NCBI GenBank assembly: GCA_016191245.1
Contig: JACPOY010000008.1
Location: 1 to 64,000 of the forward strand
Reading direction: 5' to 3'
Length of the DNA stretch: 64,000 nucleotides
DNA from: Gammaproteobacteria bacterium
GTDB taxonomy: Bacteria > Pseudomonadota > Gammaproteobacteria > Berkiellales > Berkiellaceae
The notes beneath the pieces were generated by a model. That model searched no databases, was not told the origin of the DNA, and saw only the letters and a list, made by a program, of their open reading frames with translations. Of this stretch, positions 37,169 to 46,454 are shown piece after piece. The first letter of the stretch is position 1; each line of letters begins with the position of its first letter. The position numbers and the translations under genes are program-made.

Positions 37169-38161
37169 ATGGGAAAAAAACGTCTTACTAACCGCCAGCT
37201 CAAGCAAGCAAAGAGCATTCAAGCCAAACGTTTAGCAAGAGCGACGTCGCAAACGGCTCAAGACACCTTAAACCAAAATTTAGGTCCTGAACAACCAGGA
37301 CTGCTTGTCGCGCACTACGGTAACACCCTGATAGTTGAAAACCAAGCAGGGCAACTCTTTTGCTGTGGCCTCAGACAAAATTTGGGGCAATTGGTTACCG
37401 GTGATGAAATCATCTGGCAACAAATTGATGATAATTCTGGCGTTGTTGTCGCCTGTATCGATAGACGCTCTATTATTACTCGCCCCGATAGACATGCCAC
37501 TAAGGCTGTTGTTTCTAATGTCGATTTGATTGTCATTGTAACGGCATGGGAGCCCCTTCCCAAACAAACCACGCTCGATCGTTACTTAATTCTTGCTGAA
37601 AATGCAAAACTACCAGCGCTGATTGTGGTGAATAAAAGCGATTTACCTTTTCACTCAACCTATCAAGAACTGCAGGATAAATTAACCATATACCAACAAA
37701 TTGGTTATCCATGGTTAGCAGTCAGTAGTAAAACAAAATCTGGACTTCTTGAACTAGAAGAGGCTTTGAAAGGGAAAACCAGCATTTTGATGGGCCAATC
37801 CGGGGTTGGAAAATCTTCTCTTTTAAATGCTCTGGTACCCGATGCAAAAGTTCAAACGCAGGAATTATCAAAAATTCATCGTTTTGGCCGTCATACCACA
37901 ACAGCAACTCGGCTTTATCATTTAGGTAATGGCAGCAATATTATTGATTCTCCGGGGATCCATGAATTCAAGCTGCAACATTTAAGCAAAAAAGCCATCA
38001 AGGACGGATTTAAAGAATTCCAACCTTTCCTTGGACAATGTCGATTCCGCAATTGCGAACATACTGCTGAACCAGGATGTGCTTTACAGGAGGCACTTAA
38101 AGTGGGCAAAATTGCCCCCTTTCGTTTGCAGAATTACCATACCATCATATCTGAAGACTAA
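37169..38161 (+). CDS. rsgA: Small-subunit ribosome biogenesis GTPase RsgA
   Basis: 330 aa. Layout: basic N-terminus (MGKKRLTNRQLKQAKSIQAK), OB-fold, then a circularly permuted GTPase with G4 (VVNKSDLP) before G1 (GQSGVGKSSLLNAL) and G3 (DSPGI). The C-terminal zinc knuckle has CRFRNCEHTAEPGC (Cys-Cys-His-Cys). It matures the 30S subunit. It is followed by psd 17 nt later; rsgA-psd and divergent orn are conserved in gammaproteobacteria. Confidence 0.97.
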   Translation: MGKKRLTNRQLKQAKSIQAKRLARATSQTAQDTLNQNLGPEQPGLLVAHYGNTLIVENQAGQLFCCGLRQNLGQLVTGDEIIWQQIDDNSGVVVACIDRRSIITRPDRHATKAVVSNVDLIVIVTAWEPLPKQTTLDRYLILAENAKLPALIVVNKSDLPFHSTYQELQDKLTIYQQIGYPWLAVSSKTKSGLLELEEALKGKTSILMGQSGVGKSSLLNALVPDAKVQTQELSKIHRFGRHTTTATRLYHLGNGSNIIDSPGIHEFKLQHLSKKAIKDGFKEFQPFLGQCRFRNCEHTAEPGCALQEALKVGKIAPFRLQNYHTIISED

Positions 38162-38178
38162 CTTAGAGAGAATCACCA

Positions 38179-39036
38179 GTGCAATATCCGTTAAAAGTTT
38201 GGCGCCAATATTTACTTCCACAACATGCATTAACGCGTTTTGGCGGCTGGCTCTCTCATAGTGAAATCCCATGGTTAAAGAATTATTTAATCGGTTGGTT
38301 TTTAAAACGTTACAAAGTCAACATGAGCGAAGCCATCGTGGAAGATCCCTTTGCCTACCCTTCCTATCATGAGTTCTTTATTCGTCGCTTAAAACCAAGT
38401 GTACGACCTATTGAGGAAAGCAGTGATGGGATCTGCTCGCCGTGCGATGGTTCAATTAGCCAAATTGGAAATATTGAACAAGGATCACTGCTACAAGCGA
38501 AAGGCCGAACCTTCTCATTAGAAGCCTTATTAGGTAGCAAATCTGATGCAGAGCCTTTTAAGAATGGTAAGTTTGCAACTATTTATCTAGCTCCCATAGA
38601 TTATCATCGCGTACATATGCCTTTGACAGGCACCTTAGAAAGTATGCGTTACATCCCAGGCAAATTATTCTCAGTAAATCCTTTAACAACCGAACATGTT
38701 GATAATTTATTTGCACAAAATGAACGCATAGTCTGTTTTTTCAAGCACGAACAGGGATCCTTTGCCATAATATTAGTAGGAGCAATGATCGTCGGCAGTA
38801 TTTTCACGCGGTGGGGAGGTAATATTATCCCTCATCGTGCAAATGAAATTGTGCATACCATCTACCCCCAAACACCCGAGCAACATGTGAAATTAGACAA
38901 GGGTGAAGAAATGGGTTACTTTGCTTTGGGCTCTACAGTAATAGTATTACTTGATGAGAGCATGGCTTGGGAGTATGATCTAAGCCAGAATTCTCGGCTT
39001 GTTGTCGGCCAAAAAATTGGTCATATGCTGACATGA
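38179..39036 (+). CDS. psd: Phosphatidylserine decarboxylase proenzyme
   Basis: 285 aa with a GTG start and AGAGAG upstream. It converts phosphatidylserine to phosphatidylethanolamine at the inner membrane. The self-cleavage motif Leu-Gly-Ser-Thr is intact at GYFALGSTVIVLLD, with cleavage expected between Gly251 and Ser252 to create the pyruvoyl group. PSYHEFFIRRLKPSVRPIEE, YLAPIDYHRVHMPLTG and GKLFSVNPLT are family blocks. It is co-transcribed with rsgA. Confidence 0.97.
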   Translation: MQYPLKVWRQYLLPQHALTRFGGWLSHSEIPWLKNYLIGWFLKRYKVNMSEAIVEDPFAYPSYHEFFIRRLKPSVRPIEESSDGICSPCDGSISQIGNIEQGSLLQAKGRTFSLEALLGSKSDAEPFKNGKFATIYLAPIDYHRVHMPLTGTLESMRYIPGKLFSVNPLTTEHVDNLFAQNERIVCFFKHEQGSFAIILVGAMIVGSIFTRWGGNIIPHRANEIVHTIYPQTPEQHVKLDKGEEMGYFALGSTVIVLLDESMAWEYDLSQNSRLVVGQKIGHMLT

Positions 39037-39066
39037 TTTCCACTCTTAATCGAGCAAGGGGATACA

Positions 39067-39405
39067 GTGACGCCAGAACAAGTGCAATTCTGCTACGCTA
39101 TTGCACAGGGAAAACCTGATACGGTTCTATCCCACGTCGACCTACTTCCAAAAAATGATATATTTAAGAATTCTGACTTCAAATTCTACCCAGGGATCTT
39201 TGCGCTTTGGGCTTATCGTCAAAATAACGCACAAGTCATTGTAAAAAAACTACAACAACTCTTTCCTCATGAACCGATGCCCGAAGGCTTTACACTGGCA
39301 TCGATCCAGGAAATCCGAAATAGTATCAGGGAACATATCTTTCCTCGTGTGAAAGCATCTTTGTTCCCCTTATTACAAAACTTTGCAACACTGGCGGGAG
39401 CATAG
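39067..39405 (+). CDS. Orphan small protein (first of a tandem pair)
   Basis: 112 aa with a GTG start preceded by AAGGGG. It is not a recognised family. The sequence looks like a compact helical protein: QVQFCYAIAQGKPDTVLSHV, YPGIFALWAYRQNNAQVIVK, then IREHIFPRVKASLFPLLQ. There is no signal peptide. It lies 30 nt after psd and 3 nt before the next orphan, so the two are probably translated together. The pattern 'helix-GxPDxV-helix' vaguely recalls a single ankyrin unit, too weak to call. Confidence 0.65.
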   Translation: MTPEQVQFCYAIAQGKPDTVLSHVDLLPKNDIFKNSDFKFYPGIFALWAYRQNNAQVIVKKLQQLFPHEPMPEGFTLASIQEIRNSIREHIFPRVKASLFPLLQNFATLAGA

Positions 39406-39408
39406 AAA

Positions 39409-39855
39409 ATGGCAATGGCTGGTCCTCAATCGAGTAACTTTCATGTAAGAGCCTCATTCACAGCCCTTGAAGTGCTGGAAGAGGATCCTTATTTCCAAGA
39501 GGCTCTGCCTGCAAACTGGCTAGATATTATTCGTAAAATTAGGGAAAAACTGCTTCCTAAAGAACAACGAGCTCAATTTGAAGAAAAGTTAAGTGCATTA
39601 ACTGAAGTTAATGAAGATTATGAAGATGTGAAAGCGGCATTGCCAGATGTCATCAAGCATCTCATTACCGCTTTAAATAATACGCCTTGCGCACATTCTT
39701 CAGAATCAGAATTAGGCCGTACCTATTTACCAAGCAACCTGCGTAACCCAAAACTCACCAGCCAACAACGGCTGCGACCTATAGCGACCTGCCGCGAAGA
39801 AGAACGGCTTGAAGAGCCCCATCGACACCGGCCTTTGTTAAGACCAGTTCATTAG
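39409..39855 (+). CDS. Orphan small protein (second of a tandem pair)
   Basis: 148 aa, with GGGAG 8 nt upstream overlapping the end of the preceding gene. The N-terminal two thirds are acidic and helical (LPANWLDIIRKIREKLLPKE, QFEEKLSALTEVNEDYEDVK). The last ~45 residues are Arg/His/Pro-rich (RLRPIATCREEERL, EPHRHRPLLRPVH). No known domain. It converges with the coiled-coil gene 8 nt away. Unknown function. Confidence 0.62.
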   Translation: MAMAGPQSSNFHVRASFTALEVLEEDPYFQEALPANWLDIIRKIREKLLPKEQRAQFEEKLSALTEVNEDYEDVKAALPDVIKHLITALNNTPCAHSSESELGRTYLPSNLRNPKLTSQQRLRPIATCREEERLEEPHRHRPLLRPVH

Positions 39856-39863
39856 CCTATTTG

Positions 39864-41189
39864 CTATTTTTTCTTTCCTCCCGGTGGTTTGATGCTTGTT
39901 GGAACATCAACTTTAGGAGGCATTGATTGTCTTCGGTGCTGTTTCTCTTGAACTTCCCTTGCAACAGTCATCGAATGACGACGCGCATCTTGTGATATAT
40001 TAGATCTAGCTTGCAATTTATCTTTGTCTTGTTGTCTTTCAACTTCATGTTGTGCAACAAGCTTATCTAGTTCATCCAAGGCCTCATCGTCTTTGTCTTT
40101 ATTTATATTATCTAAAATAGAGAGTGCTTCATCATGTGTTGGATCTTCGCCAGGTTCAATTCTAATAGTAGATGTTTCAGATGATTCAAGATCTGCTAGT
40201 AATTCCTTTAGTGCTGTCATACCAGGACCATCTACATGTTCAGCTACTGTTGATACTTTCTTCAATGCAATATTTTCCTTTTCTAAAAAAGAAAGCAGTT
40301 GTTCAAGTTCATCTAATGGCCTCATTGGAGCAACAAGTGGTTGGGCTTTAAGATCTTCGGCTTCGGTTTGGGGATTTTTACTAGCTTTTTGCTGTCTTCT
40401 GCGCTCTGCTTGTTGCTGATCTATATCATCTGAACTAACAAGACTTTGTTGTCTTTTGTCCATTTCTTCTTTTAATAACTCATTATGTGGCTTTTTAGGT
40501 AGTGGCCTTTTTCCTTGTCCAGATTTAGGAACATCAGGCAGTTTTTGTGCTTTTGGTGGAGATTTTTGCAATAAACTACCAATCGTATTCTTAAATGCAT
40601 GAGAAAACCATTTTTTGGTTGCATGGATAAATCTATCTATCTTTGATTGCTTTTTTGATTCATTTTTTAAAGTTTGCGCAGCTCTTTGAAGTTCAAAGAT
40701 CTTATCTTTAGAAAATATCTTAAGTCCAGCCAAGATATTCTGCTGCATTTTTTGCAAAGCCTCCTTCTCCTTTGATTCTTCATTTAGTGGTGTATTTTGT
40801 GACTTTTTGACCGGATTGGCTTGCATTAAATTTGCACCAGGCCGTGCAGCAAGACGAGCTTTGGCTTTATCAATATTTCTTACAAATACAATATTTTTAG
40901 AATTTCTTGCAACTTCTTCCATTTTTAGGGTGACAGCATCAAGCTTTGAAGCATTAACATAACCTTTTTGCTTTACATCTGAAGACATACCATCAATTTC
41001 AGCTCTTAACTCATACAATTGTGCTATGAATCCCTTATCCTGTTGTGTAGTTTCCTCCAACTTGGTTAAATATTTTGCTAATTCTTGCAATTGCTGCATC
41101 ATTTGCAACATCGCAGCCTGCGCTTTTTTATTTAAAACCATTTTCTCGTTTTTTTGTTTTTGATTTTCTTCGTCTTTGCCGTTACCCAT
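39864..41189 (-). CDS. Orphan coiled-coil, highly charged protein; candidate effector
   Basis: 441 aa from the ATG at 41189, which has a strong GGGAGG 4-5 nt upstream. No domain is recognised. Long Lys/Glu/Gln-rich stretches suggest coiled coils near 15-75 (MLQMMQQLQELAKYLTKLEE) and 230-380 (KRQQSLVSSDDIDQQQAERR). The middle carries a basic patch (FIHATKKWFSHAFKNTIG, then KSPPKAQKLPDVP). The C-terminus is basic and Pro-rich (PTSIKPPGGKKK). No signal peptide or membrane segment. The style resembles type IV effectors of intracellular bacteria, but that is inference only. Confidence 0.7.
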   Translation of the reverse strand: MGNGKDEENQKQKNEKMVLNKKAQAAMLQMMQQLQELAKYLTKLEETTQQDKGFIAQLYELRAEIDGMSSDVKQKGYVNASKLDAVTLKMEEVARNSKNIVFVRNIDKAKARLAARPGANLMQANPVKKSQNTPLNEESKEKEALQKMQQNILAGLKIFSKDKIFELQRAAQTLKNESKKQSKIDRFIHATKKWFSHAFKNTIGSLLQKSPPKAQKLPDVPKSGQGKRPLPKKPHNELLKEEMDKRQQSLVSSDDIDQQQAERRRQQKASKNPQTEAEDLKAQPLVAPMRPLDELEQLLSFLEKENIALKKVSTVAEHVDGPGMTALKELLADLESSETSTIRIEPGEDPTHDEALSILDNINKDKDDEALDELDKLVAQHEVERQQDKDKLQARSNISQDARRHSMTVAREVQEKQHRRQSMPPKVDVPTSIKPPGGKKK

Positions 41190-41401
41190 AGTGCCTCCCA
41201 ATTAAAATATGCTCATTTTAAGGTAAGACCAGAGTTACGGTAAAAGGTTCAGTTAATTAGGATGAGATACAACAATGTTTAAAGTGTGTATATCATAGCG
41301 CTGTTAGAACATCCTGTTAATATTTGAATATTGGAATTCACTCTGGCTATTACTGTCTTTTCCCCGCCATAAATCTTTACTCCTAAATGAACCAATATCT
41401 C

Positions 41402-41530
41402 TCAATCTGTATCTTTAGTGACATAATTATGTTTGGTTTGCTCTTGTGCGCTATGGGAGGTTGGGATCCATATTAATAACCCCATTAAAGCAACTGCTGT
41501 GGCAATATGAAAGTGTTTCACATTCATCAT
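41402..41530 (-). CDS. Tiny secreted peptide (42 aa)
   Basis: This starts at two adjacent ATG codons with AGGGA just upstream. It encodes MMNVKHFHIATAVALMGLLI then WIPTSHSAQEQTKHNYVTKD and a short end. The first ~27 residues form a standard signal peptide with a cleavage site after Ser-His-Ser-Ala, leaving a polar ~15-residue mature peptide without Cys. It lies alone in a 490-nt gap on the same strand as neighbouring secreted proteins. The function is unknown. Confidence 0.5.
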   Translation of the reverse strand: MMNVKHFHIATAVALMGLLIWIPTSHSAQEQTKHNYVTKDTD

Positions 41531-41692
41531 CTGTTCCCTGTTGGGCTTTCCCACATTTTTCCTAACAATATTAGAACTCTTATTGATAGTAATCGATTAT
41601 GCTTGGAAAGCAAAAAATTGCTTATTGTTAGTTGCAAAACAAACAATAAACTATAGATATGCCCGCAGGGGTTACGATGACTCTAAAATGAA

Positions 41693-42208
41693 TTAAGCCT
41701 TGATTTCAATATTTTCAAAACTAAATTGAAGCTCATATTGGCCATTACTTCCTGTGAAGCTAAATTTGTCCTTTTGATTGGGAGCTTTACTCACTGTTTT
41801 ACTATCTGGGATCTCCCATTGTCCTTGCGTTTTACCGTTCTGACAGCTTAATTTTAACTTCAAAGATCCTAAAGAATCATCAACATTCCAAGGTTGAACA
41901 TCTTCTTCAACCAAATTTATCAATAAATCGATATCTTCACATTCTTTCAGTTCTTTTTTCCAAATGACGGCATCTTTGACGTTACTGACATGTTGAGACA
42001 ACCAATGCGATGGAAATGCGGGAAATTGATAATTTCGGGGCAAATGATTCTTAGAATACTCTGTGATGCTGATATATAGCTCATCTCCACTTTGTTCTTG
42101 GCTATGCTTCTTTTCCAAGGAGGATAATTTTATTTTCGCTTCATAACCAAAAATAATCGTTGAATAAATATACAGAATTAAAAAGGACATCCATTTTTGA
42201 GTAGCCAT
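41693..42208 (-). CDS. Secreted orphan with C2-like pattern
   Basis: 171 aa with GAGGGA before the ATG. An N-terminal signal peptide (WMSFLILYIYSTIIFGYEA) precedes an all-beta-looking domain: DELYISITEYSKNHLPRNYQ, FPSHWLSQHV, LLINLVEEDVQPWNVDDSLG, SLKLKLSC. The string 'acidic-x-PWNxDDxLGxxxL' resembles the calcium-binding loops of C2-like domains (Asp-rich turn followed by Leu-Gly). No Cys pair is obvious. It is probably periplasmic or secreted. The C2-like idea is an inference from short motifs. Confidence 0.7.
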   Translation of the reverse strand: MATQKWMSFLILYIYSTIIFGYEAKIKLSSLEKKHSQEQSGDELYISITEYSKNHLPRNYQFPAFPSHWLSQHVSNVKDAVIWKKELKECEDIDLLINLVEEDVQPWNVDDSLGSLKLKLSCQNGKTQGQWEIPDSKTVSKAPNQKDKFSFTGSNGQYELQFSFENIEIKA

Positions 42209-42420
42209 TTATTCCCTCAATTCAAATTAGACCCTAGCTACCTTTAGTTTAATCCTTAAATCGCAAAGCGTTTAGAGAACAAAAAATAAAGTGACCTCAT
42301 TTATTACGCATCGCAGCATTTGGTTTATAGATGATAAAAAATAGGCATCGCAAAATAACATCGATAAAGATTTATGTTCAACTGTTGATGATCTTTTATT
42401 AAACAATCTAGTTGTCATTA

Positions 42421-43515
42421 TTAGTCATAGTGTAGCGGAATTTTCTTTTTGCAAATGGATTGCAGTTCTTTCCATTCCTGTGAAGTAAGAATGGGCTCTG
42501 GGTTAACGACATTTTCCTTTGATTTTATATTTTCAATACGTTCTCCAAATGTAGGATGATCGAGAAGATATGCTTCTATACCTTCAAAATCTCGACTATT
42601 TTTTAGCAAATATTCCATTGAGAACCTAAGTCCTGCAGGATTAGCATTAGCTTTCTTCATTAATTCAATCGAAAAATCATCAGCTTGTCTTTCATAATCA
42701 CGAGAATATTTTAGGTTAATAAACTTCAAAGCAATACTACTGTCAGATAAACCTAAAATTGATTTAAGAAATGCATTCATTCCCATTAAATTGATAAAAA
42801 GTGCGACCGAATGATGTTTCACAGAATGTCCCATTTCATGTGCTAATACACCAGCAAGTGCATCTGGTGAGTTCATTCTTAAGATCCCACTATAAATATA
42901 AATATGAAATCCAGGCAATGATTCTGCATTATCAAACTCAGGAGAATTGATAACTCTAATATCAAAAGTATGCTTTGAGGGGATATGTGCTTCTAGTTTA
43001 GCAATCATTTTAGTAAGTGCTTTTTTGCCTTCAGGACTTACACATTCAAATGCATCTTGATTGATATAAGGCTTAATTTCATTATCCCAAATTTTTTCTT
43101 CCCAAGAATATGGGATCAAATTGGCTACTACTAATGAAAGCATATGACTATGAGATATTGATAATGCTATGATTAAAATGATTGCTGCAATTAGCATCCA
43201 CGTTATTCGCCATGGATGATGAACATGAGATAGCTTGATATTTCGCTTTAACACAAGAGGTTTGATTAATTCATAATCTGCTGCATTTTCTACAACCAGA
43301 CGGGCTCCCAGCATCGTTTTACAACCAAAAACACTAGGCTTATCATGATATAGTCTCTCTAAAAGCTGTAATACTTCTTTGGGCCAGATTATTTCTTGTT
43401 TAATATTATTTTCTTCATAACTAATCTTTAATCCAACAGGATCAATATCAACCCAAGCTTGTGATTCTTGAATTTTTTTGCCATCAAAAAAGCGTGCTTT
43501 TATTTTATTGTCCAT
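42421..43515 (-). CDS. M48 family zinc metalloprotease, membrane-anchored
   Basis: 364 aa. An N-terminal ~95-residue domain (MDNKIKARFFDGKKIQESQA) precedes a transmembrane helix at ~104-121 (ITWMLIAAIILIIALSI). The peptidase domain has the zinc motif His226-Glu-Met-Gly-His230 (VLAHEMGHSVKHHSV), the upstream SLPGFHIYIYSGIL, and ERQADDFSIELM carrying the third ligand Glu. Substrates are unknown; such proteases process envelope proteins. It lies 15 nt downstream of a YjgN protein, a recurrent gene pair. Confidence 0.92.
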   Translation of the reverse strand: MDNKIKARFFDGKKIQESQAWVDIDPVGLKISYEENNIKQEIIWPKEVLQLLERLYHDKPSVFGCKTMLGARLVVENAADYELIKPLVLKRNIKLSHVHHPWRITWMLIAAIILIIALSISHSHMLSLVVANLIPYSWEEKIWDNEIKPYINQDAFECVSPEGKKALTKMIAKLEAHIPSKHTFDIRVINSPEFDNAESLPGFHIYIYSGILRMNSPDALAGVLAHEMGHSVKHHSVALFINLMGMNAFLKSILGLSDSSIALKFINLKYSRDYERQADDFSIELMKKANANPAGLRFSMEYLLKNSRDFEGIEAYLLDHPTFGERIENIKSKENVVNPEPILTSQEWKELQSICKKKIPLHYD

Positions 43516-43530
43516 ATCATTCTTTATTCA

Positions 43531-44931
43531 TCAAATGAGGCCAATTTCTAAATTCATAATAGAGGCAAAGCCACCACCAAATTTTGACTTCTTTCCCGTA
43601 GCTTGTTCAATGGTTATCTCTTTGAGATTACCAATAATTTTTACATGTTTGCAAAAAAACTTCATTCTTCGTTGCCAAATAAAGGGTAAACCAAAACTCA
43701 AAGTAAAAATAAAAATCAAGTCGTTAAAAATGAACAATGAAAAATAGTCAATTCCTTTGGCATCACATTTAAAACTTAAATTTCCACAATGCAGATTATT
43801 ATATCGTTCTCGCAAAAAAGCTGCACGATACCAATATCGCGGGATATAGCAAACCCAGATTAAAATGATAAACGTAATCATATAACTTTCTTTTAATACA
43901 TTTGCAATAAACATTGCCAAGAACCAACCCTCTTTGGGAGCAAAGCTTGCTATAAAAGGTAATAACCAATAACCACATATTAACATTAACGCAACAAGGT
44001 ATAATGAAGCACCTATTGTAGCTAAATTCATTAGAATAAGAGGCTTAACCGATGGTGTAAAACTCATTTTTTGATTACCAAAATAAAAATTTTTCAATTT
44101 ATATTTATACATCATGACATCACTGACAGGGGTCCAAAGACCTAATGTTAAGATCTTCATCACTGTTTGAAAAAATCCTATACAACCATATAAAAGGCTT
44201 GAACCATCGACATGCCCTCTTATACCCCGCCATCGTAAACGTGATACTCTATAACGCAAAGATCCATATACAATAACAAATGGTAAATATGCAAAATAAA
44301 ATATTATATATAAAGGAATGAGTATCACAGCAAATAATAACGTGTAACTTTTTTGAGGATTAAATTGTAATTGTCCTTGAGAATTCACAGCAGATGCAAT
44401 TGTTTGCAATTGAACATCCATTGCTTTCCATCTTATATCAACAAATTTATCTTTGTATTTTATCTTAAAATAATATTTATTAAGTTCAAATGAAAAATCT
44501 GAAATTCCACTAAAATCAATTGCCACTTTATTGCCAAAATGATCTGTTTGCTCAAAATGATGTGCAGGTACTTCTTTGTCCTTGTTACTAGTGCCTTTTC
44601 TTGCTGCCTTTATTTGTGCTTGAATTTCAGGATCATTGTAACCATGAATTTCATGCGAAGCCCAAAAGAGTGGAAAAAATGAAATTATCAGCAGAATAAT
44701 ACCAACAACAAGACCGATTAAAAGTTCACTACCATAACCAGTATATTCAAATCTATCTTTATTCAGACTAAATGAAGAGGTGATATAACGACGTTTTCGA
44801 GTTTTGCCCCAAAAATGATAAATGCCTAATGTAAAAATACTTAATAAAATGCTCAGTACATAAATTTTGTACAGTTCATTAGTTTTGCCATCATAGGTTA
44901 GCTCATTACTGCTTATAAGCTCGGTAGACAT
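43531..44931 (-). CDS. YjgN/DUF898 polytopic membrane protein
   Basis: 466 aa from the ATG at 44931 (MSTELISSNELTYDG), with AAGG upstream; the longer frame adds an unrelated N-terminus. The DUF898 signature LYKIYVLSILLSIFTLGIYH then FWGKTRKRRYITSSFSL is at the N-terminus. A similar block recurs (GCIGFFQTVMKILTLGLWTP with MYKYKLKNFYFG), consistent with an internally duplicated DUF898. About ten hydrophobic segments. Unknown transport or scaffold role. It is paired with the downstream M48 protease. Confidence 0.88.
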   Translation of the reverse strand: MSTELISSNELTYDGKTNELYKIYVLSILLSIFTLGIYHFWGKTRKRRYITSSFSLNKDRFEYTGYGSELLIGLVVGIILLIISFFPLFWASHEIHGYNDPEIQAQIKAARKGTSNKDKEVPAHHFEQTDHFGNKVAIDFSGISDFSFELNKYYFKIKYKDKFVDIRWKAMDVQLQTIASAVNSQGQLQFNPQKSYTLLFAVILIPLYIIFYFAYLPFVIVYGSLRYRVSRLRWRGIRGHVDGSSLLYGCIGFFQTVMKILTLGLWTPVSDVMMYKYKLKNFYFGNQKMSFTPSVKPLILMNLATIGASLYLVALMLICGYWLLPFIASFAPKEGWFLAMFIANVLKESYMITFIILIWVCYIPRYWYRAAFLRERYNNLHCGNLSFKCDAKGIDYFSLFIFNDLIFIFTLSFGLPFIWQRRMKFFCKHVKIIGNLKEITIEQATGKKSKFGGGFASIMNLEIGLI

Positions 44932-44985
44932 AGGCTGCCTTATTATAAATATCCACAACCTATATCGAATATAATATCTGAATGC

Positions 44986-45012
44986 TTAAGCCCCATTAAA
45001 AATGGGGCTTAA
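44986..45012. terminator. Perfect 12-bp hairpin after the Cys-rich secreted gene
   Basis: TTAAGCCCCATT at 44986-44997 pairs perfectly with its complement at 45001-45012 around a 3-nt loop, 4 nt past the stop of the minus-strand gene ending at 45017. No clear T tract follows, so termination may be partial. Confidence 0.5.
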
Positions 45013-45016
45013 TGAA

Positions 45017-45511
45017 TTAGCCTTGTCCGGTATTATTACAAATACATTGTGTGTGACCACCTTGCATGCAGATATTTCCTGACCAAACACCTTCATAATT
45101 ACAAGTGGCCGTGCCACCTCCGCAAATGGTTTGATCACTGCATTGCTGAGCATTACCTGTGCCAACAATAAATTGAGGATGACAAGAACCTGCTGTTAAG
45201 GTGCAGTTTGGATATTTAGCTTGTGTAATGTCACAACTACACCAAATTTTATAATGCGTAACCAACTGCTTGCAGTAAGCCCCACCAGGAACATCACCAC
45301 CACTATTATTGGGAAAAGTATAACCATTACCTGTACATAGTTGATTGCAAGCAGTTGCTAACTCTAATGGCTTACAATATTCGTTGTAATCTCTGGGAAG
45401 TACATCTCCTCCCCAATACCATTCATAATCATCAGCGTAAGAACTTACTTGATGTCCTAAAAGAAAAATAACGCTACAGATATAAAAAATCGCTTTATAT
45501 TGTCTTTTCAT
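45017..45511 (-). CDS. Cysteine-rich secreted protein, unrecognised
   Basis: 164 aa with AAGGA upstream. A signal peptide (AIFYICSVIFLLGHQVSSYA) precedes a mature domain with about 15 Cys (ATACNQLCTG, IWCSCDITQ, CICNNTG) and many Gly/Asn. The spacing suggests several disulfides and a periplasmic or extracellular location. The repeated C-x-G-G/NYEGVWSG motif (ATCNYEGVWSGNIC) resembles small lectin- or thrombospondin-like disulfide modules, but I cannot assign it. It lies upstream of YjgN on the same strand with a hairpin between. Confidence 0.7.
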   Translation of the reverse strand: MKRQYKAIFYICSVIFLLGHQVSSYADDYEWYWGGDVLPRDYNEYCKPLELATACNQLCTGNGYTFPNNSGGDVPGGAYCKQLVTHYKIWCSCDITQAKYPNCTLTAGSCHPQFIVGTGNAQQCSDQTICGGGTATCNYEGVWSGNICMQGGHTQCICNNTGQG

Positions 45512-45755
45512 TGTTTACTTCCTTGAGTAGGCTAGTGTTACCACACTTTATATAGAAATAGTCGTCATCATTTAATTGCTCTGGTTTAATTATCAGCATT
45601 TTTAACAAACCAAAGGCAAAGCGATGAGTATACGAAAATAAAGAAGTGATTGCATAGAGGGGTCTTATATAGTTGATTTTTCAACTATATATTTTACTTG
45701 AATAAAATAATATCTTCATGACATAAAAAATATGAAGTTTTTTTGATTAGTCGTG

Positions 45756-46271
45756 TTATTTATTTTTTAAACGCTCTTTTTCATCCTCATCCAAGTCAGG
45801 TTTTGGATGTGGTTGAGGTTTCTTTGCGGCGCGTTCCTTTGGATTGTGTTGTTCATGTCCAAAGTCTGAAAAAGGAAGATAACTGCTTTGTTCTAATTTC
45901 TTTTGATGCTCCTTTTTATGTTCTAAATCAACTTCGGGTTTGATGACAATTTTTAGCGTATCATGCACCAAGGTCATTTTAAGTACATTCTTTAGATTTC
46001 CATTGGTTAGTTTTAACTGATCTATCGCAACTTGATTGCCTTTAAAGGCTTCTTCAATGATAGCTTTCATATCTGGCGAGTTTCGATAAAGGAGCTTCAT
46101 CCTATCACAAGCATTATTTGCCTTTTGTTGTGGACCGCCAGTTGCCATCAAGCCCAATCTTATCTTATTCATTAGCTCTTGCATAAACTGCGGTTGATTT
46201 GCAGAATAATCATGCAAATTGTATAAGTGGCCTATTTCTCTGAGTTTTTTCAATTCGTCTGGAGTTAACAT
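45756..46271 (-). CDS. Orphan charged protein, candidate effector
   Basis: 171 aa with a perfect GGAGGT 3 nt before the ATG. The first ~110 residues look helical (MLTPDELKKLREIGHLYNLH, MQELMNKIRLGLMATGGP). The last ~60 are extremely Lys/Glu/Pro/His-rich (KKEHQKKLEQSS, KKPQPHPKPDLDEDEKERLK). No signal peptide or membrane segment. The charged tail is reminiscent of type IV secretion signals, which are Glu/Lys-rich, but this is inference. Unknown function. Confidence 0.68.
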   Translation of the reverse strand: MLTPDELKKLREIGHLYNLHDYSANQPQFMQELMNKIRLGLMATGGPQQKANNACDRMKLLYRNSPDMKAIIEEAFKGNQVAIDQLKLTNGNLKNVLKMTLVHDTLKIVIKPEVDLEHKKEHQKKLEQSSYLPFSDFGHEQHNPKERAAKKPQPHPKPDLDEDEKERLKNK

Positions 46272-46454
46272 ATTACCTCCTTCCTTATGATCTATTCATA
46301 TAGGAAGGAATATATCCTGTCAACGTGAGTATATTACACTATATAATATACACGTAATTAAACAACGCATAGAAGATTCTAGACGCACAAGCAAATTCTC
46401 AAAGTCTGAACTTGATTGAGTTTGTCCATCTGATTCTTCGGCTCTTGCGCCTTT

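Noticed and set aside
40024..40419. 131-codon Ser-rich plus-strand frame
   Set aside because: Antisense shadow of the Glu/Asp/Gln-rich coiled-coil gene; low-complexity Ser runs are typical of such shadows.
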